In this document: positions 1 through 6,359 of the stretch, one piece after another
Layout of the letters: each line of letters opens with the position of its first letter
Position numbering within the stretch: the first letter of the stretch is position 1
DNA from: JBDSLU01 sp039916225
Lineage (GTDB): Bacteria; Acidobacteriota; Vicinamibacteria; Vicinamibacterales; Vicinamibacteraceae
DNA: 6,359 bases
Direction of reading: 5' to 3'
Assembly (NCBI GenBank): GCA_039916225.1
Contig: JBDSLU010000270.1
Location: 1 to 6,359 of the forward strand
Position numbers and translations under genes: made by a program
Notes under the pieces: model-generated
Told to the model about the DNA's origin: nothing
The model's input: the letters and a program-made list of their open reading frames with translations, nothing else
The model's database searches: none

Positions 1-797
1 CGGGTGGCGCGGCGGATGAACGTCAGCGTCGTATCGAACACGAACGGCCAGACGAGCATCGCGAACGCGAACAGGCCGTAGGGCGGCGCCGCGGTCGTCG
101 GGGCGGCGATCGGGGCGGCCGCGATCAGGAAGCCGAGGAAGGCGCTGCCGGCGTCGCCCATGAAGATTGTCGCCGGCGGCCAGTTGTGCCGCAGGAAGCC
201 GAGGCATGCCGCCGCCTGCGCCGTGCCCAGGACGGTGAGGGCGGGCACGTCGAGCATCCAGCCGATGCTCGCCGTGGCTGCGCCGGCGACCGCACCCTGG
301 CCGGCGGCGATGCCGTCGATGCCATCCATGAAGTTGAAGGCGTTCATGAAGCCGGCGATCCACAGGATGGTCAGCCCGCGGTCGAGCGTCAGCGCGGTCT
401 GCGGATCGGCGATGCCGAGGTTGCGGATCACGTCGAGCGGCCCGAGGGTTACCACGGCTGCGGCGCCGGCCCCGAGGTGCACCGCCAGCCGCGCCAGCAC
501 CGGCAGCCCGCGCACGTCGTCGACGAGGCTGACGAGCGCCACGCTGAGGCCGAGCGCGACGAGCGTCGGCGCCTGGCCGACGTCGGCGCCGAGCGCGCCA
601 GCCAGGGCGGTTGCGGCGAGGATCGCGGCGATGAGGCCGAGCCCGCCGAGCCGCGGCGTCGGCCGCGCATGGGAGCTGCGCGGGTTGGGCATGTCGAGCA
701 GGCCGCGCCGCACGGCGAGGTCGCGGACGATCGCCACGAGGATCCACGACAGCCCGGCGCTGAGCAGGGCGACGGCCAGCAGGATTGCCGGGCTCAC
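1..797 (-). CDS. WecA/WbpL/TagO-like polyprenyl-phosphate sugar-1-phosphate transferase (partial, C-terminus missing)
   Basis: Integral membrane enzyme of the MraY/WecA superfamily, which transfers a (usually N-acetylated) sugar-1-phosphate from a UDP-sugar to undecaprenyl phosphate and so starts lipid-linked glycan synthesis. Seen in the 265 visible residues: a hydrophobic N-terminal segment (about 3-24), RSSHARPTPRLGGLG at 40-54, the DD pair at 93-94, NFMDGIDG at 155-162, FMGDAGSAFLGF at 212-223, and D255 followed by TTLTFIRR. Hydrophobic stretches between these motifs fit a multi-pass protein. Relatives are usually about 320-360 residues, so some 60-90 residues, including the expected HRxHxYQR-type loop, lie beyond position 1. 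The GTG start at 797 overlaps the TGA of the upstream epimerase (GTGA), which suggests translational coupling; no other start lies close by. Family assignment is strong. The sugar is unknown: GlcNAc, QuiNAc, FucNAc or a similar sugar are all possible. Confidence 0.94.
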   Translation of the reverse strand, partial: MSPAILLAVALLSAGLSWILVAIVRDLAVRRGLLDMPNPRSSHARPTPRLGGLGLIAAILAATALAGALGADVGQAPTLVALGLSVALVSLVDDVRGLPVLARLAVHLGAGAAAVVTLGPLDVIRNLGIADPQTALTLDRGLTILWIAGFMNAFNFMDGIDGIAAGQGAVAGAATASIGWMLDVPALTVLGTAQAAACLGFLRHNWPPATIFMGDAGSAFLGFLIAAAPIAAPTTAAPPYGLFAFAMLVWPFVFDTTLTFIRRAT

Positions 798-1831
798 GTC
801 CGCACCAGCGCCGCCCCGTCGAGGGGCGGTAGCTCGCCGGAGGCCCGCAGGCGCTCGGCCGTCATCCGCCAGCCGGCGGTGAGATCGAGCTCCGGCTGGA
901 AGCCGAGGACGTCGCAGATCCGCGACGCGTCGACGGCCGATTCCTCGAGGTACTTCTCGACCGACGGCCGCAGGCCGGGGCGGCGGCCGACGGCGCTGCC
1001 GGCGATGTCCCCGGCCGCGGCTACGACGCGGGCCAGACCCTTCGGCAGATGCCAGCGCGGCTGCGGCCGTCCCACCGCCGCCGACATGGCGGCGAGGATT
1101 TCCTCGACGGTGTGGGCCGGTCCGTCGGCGACGTTGAACGTCTGGCCCGCCGCGGCCGGATGACGGGCGGCAAGCTCGAAGGCGCGCGCCGCGTCCTCAT
1201 CGGCGACCAGGCTGCGGCGGTTGTGGCCGGGGCCGATCGAGACGAAGCGGCCGCGCGCCATCGCCCCGAGCAGCCGGCGGTAGTTGCCGCGCACGCGCGG
1301 TCCGTAGACGGCGCTCAGACGGAGGATGACGATGTCCAGGCCGGTCTGCCGGCCGACGGCGCGAGCGGCGCGCTCGGCTTCGAGCTTCGATTCGGCGTAC
1401 CAGGAGTCCGGCGCCGGCGCGGTGTCCTCGGATGCCGGTTGTTCGCCGGTCGGACCGTAGACGGCGGTGGTGCTGGCGAGCACCAACCGGCGCACGCCGG
1501 CGGCTGCCGCAGCCTCGGCGACGGCGCGGGTCCCGTCGACGTTGATGCTCCGATAGAGCCGATCGTGGCCGGGGGGCGGATTCACGACGTGGAGGAGGGC
1601 GGCCAGGTGGATGACGACGTCGACCCCGGGCATGGCCGCCGCCACGGTCTCCGGGCGCGTCACGTCGCCGTCGGCGAGCTCGACCTCGGCAGGCCAGTCC
1701 GGCCGGCGGTCGGGTTGATCGCGAAAACGGTCGAGGCGGCCGAAAGCCCGCACCACGGCGCCCGAGGTCAGCAGGGTTCGAACCGTCGCGGGGCCGATCG
1801 CGCCAGTGGCGCCAGTGACCAAGGCTCGCAC
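794..1831 (-). CDS. NAD(P)-dependent SDR-family NDP-sugar epimerase/4-keto-reductase
   Basis: Extended short-chain dehydrogenase of 345 residues, a normal length for NDP-sugar epimerases, dehydratases and reductases; a soluble cytoplasmic enzyme making an activated sugar. Seen: the N-terminal Rossmann nucleotide loop TGATGAIG at 6-13 directly after the start, GDVTR at 55-59, HLAAL at 75-79, NVDGT at 97-101, STTAVYG at 120-126, and the catalytic YAESK at 145-149 (Tyr145, Lys149). RLSAVYGP at 171-178 is the typical substrate-side motif. The GTG at 1831 puts the Rossmann strand at the very N-terminus, as expected; no ATG, GTG or TTG lies close upstream in frame, and a GGAAGG at 1854-1849 is too far away (17 bases) to be a good ribosome site. 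It overlaps the initiating transferase by four bases. By analogy with WbpK/WbpV-WbpL and WreQ-WreU pairs, it may be a C4 reductase or epimerase supplying that transferase; this is inference. A general UDP-glucose/GalNAc 4-epimerase is the alternative. Confidence 0.92.
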   Translation of the reverse strand: MRALVTGATGAIGPATVRTLLTSGAVVRAFGRLDRFRDQPDRRPDWPAEVELADGDVTRPETVAAAMPGVDVVIHLAALLHVVNPPPGHDRLYRSINVDGTRAVAEAAAAAGVRRLVLASTTAVYGPTGEQPASEDTAPAPDSWYAESKLEAERAARAVGRQTGLDIVILRLSAVYGPRVRGNYRRLLGAMARGRFVSIGPGHNRRSLVADEDAARAFELAARHPAAAGQTFNVADGPAHTVEEILAAMSAAVGRPQPRWHLPKGLARVVAAAGDIAGSAVGRRPGLRPSVEKYLEESAVDASRICDVLGFQPELDLTAGWRMTAERLRASGELPPLDGAALVRT

Positions 1832-1896
1832 GGCGGTCGGTAGTATATCCTTCCGTTTTGCACGCCGCGCGCGGCGTCCGCCTGACGTTTCCCTCC
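1832..1896. promoter_or_regulatory. Divergent intergenic spacer with a candidate promoter
   Basis: The only non-coding gap in the window, between the leftward epimerase and the rightward glycosyltransferase, so promoters for both units should lie here or extend into the flanking coding ends. It holds the least GC-rich stretch nearby (1841-1860). On the minus strand TATACT at 1847-1842 resembles a -10 box. If used, transcription would start only a few bases before the GTG at 1831, giving a leaderless or nearly leaderless message. No convincing -35 hexamer sits at the right distance. On the plus strand TAGTAT at 1841-1846 is a weaker overlapping candidate. Promoter consensus in this organism is unknown, so the placement is tentative. 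Confidence 0.3.
1862..1877. repeat. Perfect 16-base palindrome in the divergent spacer (possible operator)
   Basis: The sequence acgccgcgcgcggcgt equals its own reverse complement with no mismatch. It lies between the divergent start codons and overlaps where a -35 element would fall for the leftward candidate -10 box. This position would suit a dimeric repressor or activator controlling both units. It consists almost wholly of C and G in a very GC-rich genome, so chance occurrence is plausible. If the rightward gene instead starts at TTG 1858, the palindrome would lie inside its coding sequence. Confidence 0.3.
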
Positions 1897-2994
1897 GTGA
1901 AGCCGACCCTCGACGTGCTCCTGCTCAGCCGGTATGCCTCTCGCGGCGCGAGCAGCCGGGTCCGGATGTACCAATATTTCCCGGACCTCGCCGCCGCCGG
2001 CATCCGGGTGACGGCCGCGCCGCTCCTGGCGGGCGAAGACCTGGGCCGGCGCCAGACCAGCGGCGGCTACCCGGTGCGGCGGCTGTGGGCGGCCATCCTT
2101 GGGCGGATCCGGGCGGCGGCGACCCGGCACCGCTACGACGTCCTCTGGATCGAGTACGAGCTGATGCCGTTCCTGCCGGCGCGGCTCGAGCACCTGCTGC
2201 TGCGCGGCGGTCCGCCCCGGGTCGTCGAGTACGACGACGCCGTCTTCCATCGCTACGATCGCCATCGCTCGGCGCTGGTCCGCCGGTTCCTCGGCGCCAA
2301 GATCGATCGCGTGATGGCCGGCGCGGCGGTCGTCGTCGCCGGCAATGCCTACCTGGCCGCCCGGGCCCGGGCGGCCGGCGCCCGCGACGTCGCGATCATC
2401 CCGTCGGTCGTCGATCTCGAGCGCTATCCGGTGGTGCCGCCGCCCGCCGGCGGGCCGCCGGTGATCGGCTGGATCGGCTCGCCCTCGACGGCGGCGGCGC
2501 TCGACGTGGTCGCGCCGGCCCTGGCCCGCGTCTGCGCCGGTGGCCGCGCCCGGGTCGTGCTGGTCGGGGTGACGCCGGGCCTGCGATCGTGGCCGTTCCC
2601 ATGCGAAGAGCGGCCGTGGATCGAGAACGGCGAGGCCGCCGACATCGCCGGCTTCGACATCGGCATCATGCCGCTCGCCGACGACGCCTGGTCGCGCGGC
2701 AAATGCGGCTTCAAGCTGGTGCAATACCTCGCCTGCGGCCGGCCGGCCGTCGCGTCACCGGTCGGCGTCAACCCGGCGATCGTGCTCGACGGCCAGACCG
2801 GGCTGCTCGCCTCGAGCGAGGCGGAATGGGTCACGGCGCTCGATCGCCTCATCGACGACCCGGCGCTGCGGGCCCGCCTCGGCGCCGCCGGCCGGGCCCA
2901 CGTCGACGCCCACTACGCGATGCATCGGACGGCGCCGCTCGTCGCCGACGTCCTGCGCCGCGCGGCCGGAGGCGCGGCGTCATGTGCGGCCTGA
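1897..2994 (+). CDS. GT-B fold glycosyltransferase (GT4-like)
   Basis: A 365-residue cytoplasmic or membrane-associated glycosyltransferase with the two-domain GT-B layout, likely adding a sugar from an NDP-sugar to a lipid-linked glycan. Seen: N-terminal strand DVLLLSRYASRGASSRVR (6-23), a typical opening for the acceptor domain; the second Rossmann-like domain begins near VIGWIGSPST (189-198); the donor-site block runs 254-292 with DIGIMPL, then DAWSRGKCGFKLVQYLACG and PVGVN. The G-K-C-G-F-K-L-x-Q-Y block is a recognised signature of one group of GT4-type enzymes; Gln takes the place of the second Glu of the usual E-x7-E motif. I chose GTG 1897 because it opens directly onto the first beta strand; TTG 1858 would add 13 residues with no family look. 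Neither has a clear Shine-Dalgarno. The 3' end overlaps the amidotransferase by 13 bases, so the two are probably co-translated. Donor, acceptor and linkage cannot be read from the sequence. Confidence 0.9.
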   Translation: MKPTLDVLLLSRYASRGASSRVRMYQYFPDLAAAGIRVTAAPLLAGEDLGRRQTSGGYPVRRLWAAILGRIRAAATRHRYDVLWIEYELMPFLPARLEHLLLRGGPPRVVEYDDAVFHRYDRHRSALVRRFLGAKIDRVMAGAAVVVAGNAYLAARARAAGARDVAIIPSVVDLERYPVVPPPAGGPPVIGWIGSPSTAAALDVVAPALARVCAGGRARVVLVGVTPGLRSWPFPCEERPWIENGEAADIAGFDIGIMPLADDAWSRGKCGFKLVQYLACGRPAVASPVGVNPAIVLDGQTGLLASSEAEWVTALDRLIDDPALRARLGAAGRAHVDAHYAMHRTAPLVADVLRRAAGGAASCAA

Positions 2995-4937
2995 GTGGCC
3001 TGTGGCGGCGGGGCGGCGGCGCCGAGGACGCGCTGCGCCGCGATGTCCAGGCGATGACGGCGCCGCTGGTCCATCGCGGGCCCGACGACGCCGGTGACTA
3101 CGTCGATGCGCCGGCCGGCGTCGCCCTCGGGTTCCGGCGGCTCGCCATCGTCGACCTGTCGCCGGCCGGGCATCAGCCGATGCGATCGGCGGACGGCCGG
3201 CTGGTCATCGTCTTCAACGGCGAGATCTACAACTACCGCGATTTGCGTGCCGGGCTCGAGCGGGACGGCGTGGCGTTCCGCGGCGGCTCCGACACCGAGG
3301 TCATCCTCGAGCGCATGGCCCGGCACGGCGTGCGCGAGACGCTGCCCGAGCTGTGGGGCATGTTCGCCATGGCGGTGTGGGACACCCGCGACCGCGTCCT
3401 GTGGCTGGTCCGCGATCGGCTCGGCAAGAAGCCGCTCTACTACGGGCGCGCCGCCGACGGGGCCTGGATCTTCGGCTCCGAGCTGAAGAGCCTGCGCGGA
3501 TATCCGGGCTGCCCGACGGCCATCGATCGCGACGCGGTGGCGGCGCTGCTGCGCCTGGCCTGCATTCCCGCGCCCGCCTCGATCTATCGCGGCATCGCCA
3601 AGCTCCCGCCCGGCAATGTCGCCCGGCTCACTGCCTCCGGCGACGCGCACGTCGAGCCGTACTGGCGCGCGCGCAGCGTCGTCGAATCGGCACTCGAAGC
3701 GCGCCGCGCCGGGGCCGCGGCGCCGACCGACGCCGAGGCGATCGCGCAGTGCGAAGACCTGCTGCGCGACGCCGTGCGCCGCCGCATGATCAGCGACGTG
3801 CCGCTCGGCGCGTTCCTGTCCGGCGGCATCGATTCGACCGCGATCGTCGCCCTGATGCAGGCCGAGAGTGGCGCCCGCGTCAAGACGTTCTGCATCGGCT
3901 TCCGCGATCCGCACTACAACGAGGCGGACATCGCGGCGGAAGTCGCCAGGCACCTCGGCACCGAGCACACCGAGCTCTACGTGACGCCCGAGGACGCGCT
4001 GGCGATGGTGCCGCGCCTGCCGACGATCTACGACGAGCCGTTCGCCGACTCGTCCCAGATCCCGACGACGATCGTCTCGGCGCTGGCTCGCCGGCACGTG
4101 ACGGTGGCGCTGTCCGGCGACGGCGGCGACGAGATGTTCGGCGGCTACACGCGCCATCTGTGGGCGGAGCGGGCGTGGCGCAAGATTGCGCCGCTGCCGC
4201 CGCTGCTGCGGCGCGGCGGGGCGGCGATCGGCGGACGGGTCAGCCCGCGCGTCTGGAACGCCGCCTACGCCGTCGGGCAGCGTTTCCTGCCGGCGCACGC
4301 CCGGCAGCGCCTGCCCGGCGACAAGCTGCGCAAGCTGACGCGGCTGCTCGAGGCGCGCGACGTCGACGAGGTCTACGGCATCCTGATGGCGCAATGGGAT
4401 CGGCCGACGCTCGCCTTGCCGGGCGCGACGGTGCCGGTGTCGTGGGCCGATGGCGAAGCCGCCGGCCTGGTCGTGCCCAGCGTCGCCGAGCAGATGATCT
4501 TCCAGGACCTCACCAGCTACCTGTCCGACGACATCCTGGTGAAGGTCGACCGGGCCAGCATGGCATCCAGCCTCGAGGCCCGGGCGCCGCTGCTCGATCA
4601 TCGCCTGGTCGACTTCGTCTGGCGGCTGCCGCTCTCGAGTCGGCTGCGCGATGGCCGTGGCAAGTGGCTGCTGCGGCGGATCGTCGATCGGCACGTCCCG
4701 GCGTCGCTCATGGATCGGCCCAAGACCGGGTTCGCGATGCCGGTTGGCGACTGGCTGCGCGGGCCGCTGCGCGACTGGGCCGAGCCGCTGCTCGCCCCGG
4801 CGGCGCTCGAGGCCGGCGCCGGCTTCGACGCCTCGGTGATCCACGCGGCGTGGCGGCGCCATCTGTCCGGTGAGTCGGAAGAGCTCCGGTTGTGGCCGGT
4901 GCTGATGTTCCAGGCGTGGCACGAGCAGTGGGGTTGA
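2982..4937 (+). CDS. asnB: Glutamine-dependent asparagine synthase (AsnB)-type amidotransferase
   Basis: A 651-residue two-domain enzyme of the glutamine-hydrolysing asparagine synthase family: the N-terminal Ntn-type glutaminase frees ammonia, and the C-terminal ATP-pyrophosphatase domain adenylates and amidates a carboxylate. Seen: MCGLSG at the start, leaving Cys2 as the nucleophile after Met removal; HRGPDD 31-36; FNGEIYNY 78-85; GSDTEV 102-107; DRLGKKPLYY 145-154; PP-loop SGGIDS 280-285; YDEPFADSS 350-358; SGDGGDEMFGGY 378-389; and the C-terminal block DRASMASSLEARAPLLDH (523-540). All key residues are present, so it should be active. The invariant Cys2 fixes the ATG at 2982; the frame is open far upstream, but that is a GC effect. 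It overlaps the glycosyltransferase before it by 13 bases. Such paralogues are frequent in O-antigen and exopolysaccharide loci, where amidation of a uronic acid or similar has been proposed; true asparagine synthesis is the alternative. The symbol denotes the family, not a proven function. Confidence 0.95.
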   Translation: MCGLSGLWRRGGGAEDALRRDVQAMTAPLVHRGPDDAGDYVDAPAGVALGFRRLAIVDLSPAGHQPMRSADGRLVIVFNGEIYNYRDLRAGLERDGVAFRGGSDTEVILERMARHGVRETLPELWGMFAMAVWDTRDRVLWLVRDRLGKKPLYYGRAADGAWIFGSELKSLRGYPGCPTAIDRDAVAALLRLACIPAPASIYRGIAKLPPGNVARLTASGDAHVEPYWRARSVVESALEARRAGAAAPTDAEAIAQCEDLLRDAVRRRMISDVPLGAFLSGGIDSTAIVALMQAESGARVKTFCIGFRDPHYNEADIAAEVARHLGTEHTELYVTPEDALAMVPRLPTIYDEPFADSSQIPTTIVSALARRHVTVALSGDGGDEMFGGYTRHLWAERAWRKIAPLPPLLRRGGAAIGGRVSPRVWNAAYAVGQRFLPAHARQRLPGDKLRKLTRLLEARDVDEVYGILMAQWDRPTLALPGATVPVSWADGEAAGLVVPSVAEQMIFQDLTSYLSDDILVKVDRASMASSLEARAPLLDHRLVDFVWRLPLSSRLRDGRGKWLLRRIVDRHVPASLMDRPKTGFAMPVGDWLRGPLRDWAEPLLAPAALEAGAGFDASVIHAAWRRHLSGESEELRLWPVLMFQAWHEQWG

Positions 4938-6359
4938 GACCGTTGACGTCCCTGTCCGTCCTCGTCCCCGTCTACAACGAGCAGTACCTGGTCGCCGAAT
5001 CGCTCGGCCGCCTCGAGGTGCTCGCCGACAGTCCGTTCCTGGAGCGGGTCGAGGTGATCGTCGTCGACGACTGCTCGAAGGACGGCACGCCGCGGGTGCT
5101 CGCCGATTTCGCCGCCTCGCGGGCCGGCTCGCGGCTGTCGTGGCGGTTCCTGCGGCACGAGCGGAACGGCGGCAAAGGCACCGCCATCCGCACCGCGCTG
5201 GCCGCCGCGACCTGCGAGCTGTGCGTCATCCACGACGCCGACCTCGAGTACCACCCGCGCGATCTGCTGCACATCGTCCAGGTCTTCGTCGACGAGCTCG
5301 CCGACGCGGTGTTCGGTTCGCGGTTCGCCGGCGGCCAGGTGCGCCGCGTCCTCCTCTACCGGCACCAGCTGGGGAACAAGTTCCTGACGTTCCTCTGTAA
5401 CCTCGCCACCAACCTGAACCTGACCGACATGGAGACGTGCTACAAGGCCGTCCGCACCGATCTCCTGAAGTCGATCCCGATCCAGTCGAACGACTTCCGG
5501 CTCGAGCCGGAGCTGACGATCAAGCTGGCCAAGCGACAGGCGCGCATCTTCGAGGTGCCGATCAGCTATTCGGGCCGCACCTATCAGGAAGGCAAGAAGA
5601 TCAACTGGCGCGACGGCTTCAAGGCCCTGTGGGCCATCGCGCGCTTCACGCTGTCGGACGAGATCTATGTCCGCGACGCCTACGGCAGCCAGATGCTGGC
5701 CCGCCTGAGCCACGCGCCGCGCTTCAACGCCTGGATGGCCGACACGGTCCGGCCCTTCTGCGGGCAGCGCGTTCTCGAGATCGGCGCCGGCGTCGGCAAC
5801 CTGACGCTGCACCTGGTGCCGCGGACGGCCTTCGTCGCCTCGGACGTCAACCCGCTCTACCTGCGCACCCTGTCGGCGCTGCGCACCGACCGGCCCTACC
5901 TCTCGGTCGAGTCCTGTGACGTCAGCGACGCCGCCTCGTTCCCGGCCAGGGCGGGCGGCTACGACACCGTGCTGTGCCTGAACGTCATCGAGCACGTCGC
6001 CGACGACGTGCAGGCGCTGATCAACATCCGATCGGTGCTGGCGGCGGATGGCCGCGCCGTGATCCTGGTGCCGCAGGGGCCGTCGAACTTCGGCACTCTC
6101 GACGAGGCGCTCGGGCACCAGCGGCGCTACACCGAGGCGTCGCTGACCGCCGCCGCCGCGGCCGCCGGCCTCGACGTCGAGCGCATCCTGCGCTTCAACC
6201 GCGTCGGCACCATCGCCTGGTTCCTGAACGGCAAGGTGCTGCGCCGCCGCACCTTCGGGCTGTTCCAGATCAAGATGCTGGGGCTGCTGACGCCGATCAT
6301 GCGGGCGCTGGACGCCTACCTGCCGCTACCGTCGCTGAGTCTCATCGCCATTTTGAAGC
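4928..6359 (+). CDS. Bifunctional GT2 glycosyltransferase / class I SAM-dependent methyltransferase (3' end cut by the window)
   Basis: One uninterrupted frame joins two enzymes. Residues about 8-235 are a GT-A fold family 2 glycosyltransferase of the dolichyl/polyprenyl-phosphate sugar synthase type: VLVPVYNE 11-18, VVDDCSKDGT 45-54, NGGKG 80-84, the DAD metal/nucleotide motif at 103-105, DMETCYK 167-173, and YQEGKKINWRDG 219-230. After a linker comes a Rossmann methyltransferase: VLEIGAGVGN at 282-291 (SAM motif I), a following SDVNP acidic strand, and NVIEH at 352-356. The last visible part (about 445-477) is hydrophobic or amphipathic and may touch the membrane. Frame is open to the final base; the ending resembles the usual C-terminus of such fusions, so few residues should be missing. 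The start is uncertain: GTG 4928 (chosen, 10-base overlap with the amidotransferase), TTG 4934 (TTGA overlap) or TTG 4943; none has a strong ribosome site. Likely roles are sugar transfer to a polyprenyl phosphate or glycan and methylation of a sugar or glycan end; substrates are unknown. Confidence 0.92.
   Translation, partial: MGLRPLTSLSVLVPVYNEQYLVAESLGRLEVLADSPFLERVEVIVVDDCSKDGTPRVLADFAASRAGSRLSWRFLRHERNGGKGTAIRTALAAATCELCVIHDADLEYHPRDLLHIVQVFVDELADAVFGSRFAGGQVRRVLLYRHQLGNKFLTFLCNLATNLNLTDMETCYKAVRTDLLKSIPIQSNDFRLEPELTIKLAKRQARIFEVPISYSGRTYQEGKKINWRDGFKALWAIARFTLSDEIYVRDAYGSQMLARLSHAPRFNAWMADTVRPFCGQRVLEIGAGVGNLTLHLVPRTAFVASDVNPLYLRTLSALRTDRPYLSVESCDVSDAASFPARAGGYDTVLCLNVIEHVADDVQALINIRSVLAADGRAVILVPQGPSNFGTLDEALGHQRRYTEASLTAAAAAAGLDVERILRFNRVGTIAWFLNGKVLRRRTFGLFQIKMLGLLTPIMRALDAYLPLPSLSLIAILK

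Noticed and set aside
160..1163. Open frames on the plus strand across the leftward genes
   Set aside because: They run antisense to the WecA-like and epimerase genes, whose reading frames hold conserved motifs. The plus-strand products show none.
1806..2981. Upstream in-frame extension of the amidotransferase by 392 codons
   Set aside because: The extension overlaps the GT-B gene in another frame and is Arg/Pro/Gly/Ala-rich. The family needs Cys directly after the initiator Met, which fixes the start at 2982.
3353..4873. Second plus-strand frame of 506 codons within the amidotransferase gene
   Set aside because: It is an out-of-frame read of the same strand giving an Arg/Ala-rich product. 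It is explained by codon bias and not by an overlapping gene.
2913..4922. Long open frame on the minus strand (669 codons) opposite the amidotransferase
   Set aside because: It is an antisense shadow of the well-supported amidotransferase. Its product is Arg/Gln/Pro/His-rich with no recognisable fold or motif, as expected from third-position G/C bias in high-GC DNA.
4920..4945. Transcription terminator between the amidotransferase and the fusion gene
   Set aside because: There is no hairpin followed by a T-run, and the genes overlap, which argues for read-through.
4598..6118. Long open frame on the minus strand (506 codons) opposite the GT2-methyltransferase gene
   Set aside because: It is antisense to a frame with clear family motifs, its composition is low-complexity and Arg/Asp/Val-rich, and no domain is recognisable.

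Overview
The window is gene-dense, very GC-rich DNA (about 70% by eye, not computed) with strong G/C preference at third codon positions. This fits a high-GC bacterium with a cell-surface glycan pathway. The sequence alone does not fix the phylum: Acidobacteriota, Alphaproteobacteria and other high-GC Gram-negative groups would all fit. I see no rRNA, tRNA, CRISPR array, insertion sequence or long repeat.

Layout: two divergent gene sets leave a spacer of about 65 bases (1832-1896). Leftward run a GTG-started SDR-family NDP-sugar epimerase/reductase (1831-794) and, overlapping it by four bases, a WecA/WbpL/TagO-type polyprenyl-phosphate sugar-1-phosphate transferase (797-1, C-terminus beyond the window edge). 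Rightward run a GT-B glycosyltransferase (1897-2994), an AsnB-type glutamine-dependent amidotransferase (2982-4937, 13-base overlap), and a fused family 2 glycosyltransferase/class I SAM-dependent methyltransferase (4928 to the window end, probably lacking only its last residues).

Read together, this is part of a surface polysaccharide (O-antigen, capsule or exopolysaccharide) locus. The SDR enzyme probably finishes an NDP-sugar. The WecA-like enzyme would load the first sugar phosphate onto undecaprenyl phosphate. The GT-B and GT2 enzymes would add or prepare further sugars. The AsnB homologue may amidate a sugar acid or another building block, and the fused methyltransferase may methylate a sugar or the glycan end. 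The protein families are clear from motifs; the sugars, acceptors and reaction order are inference.

All the rightward genes overlap or abut, as do the two leftward genes, so each side is probably one transcription unit. Four of the five genes appear to use non-ATG starts. The most noteworthy items are the GT2-methyltransferase fusion, the reductase/initiating-transferase pair, and a perfect 16-base palindrome in the divergent spacer. I found no clearly unprecedented system.
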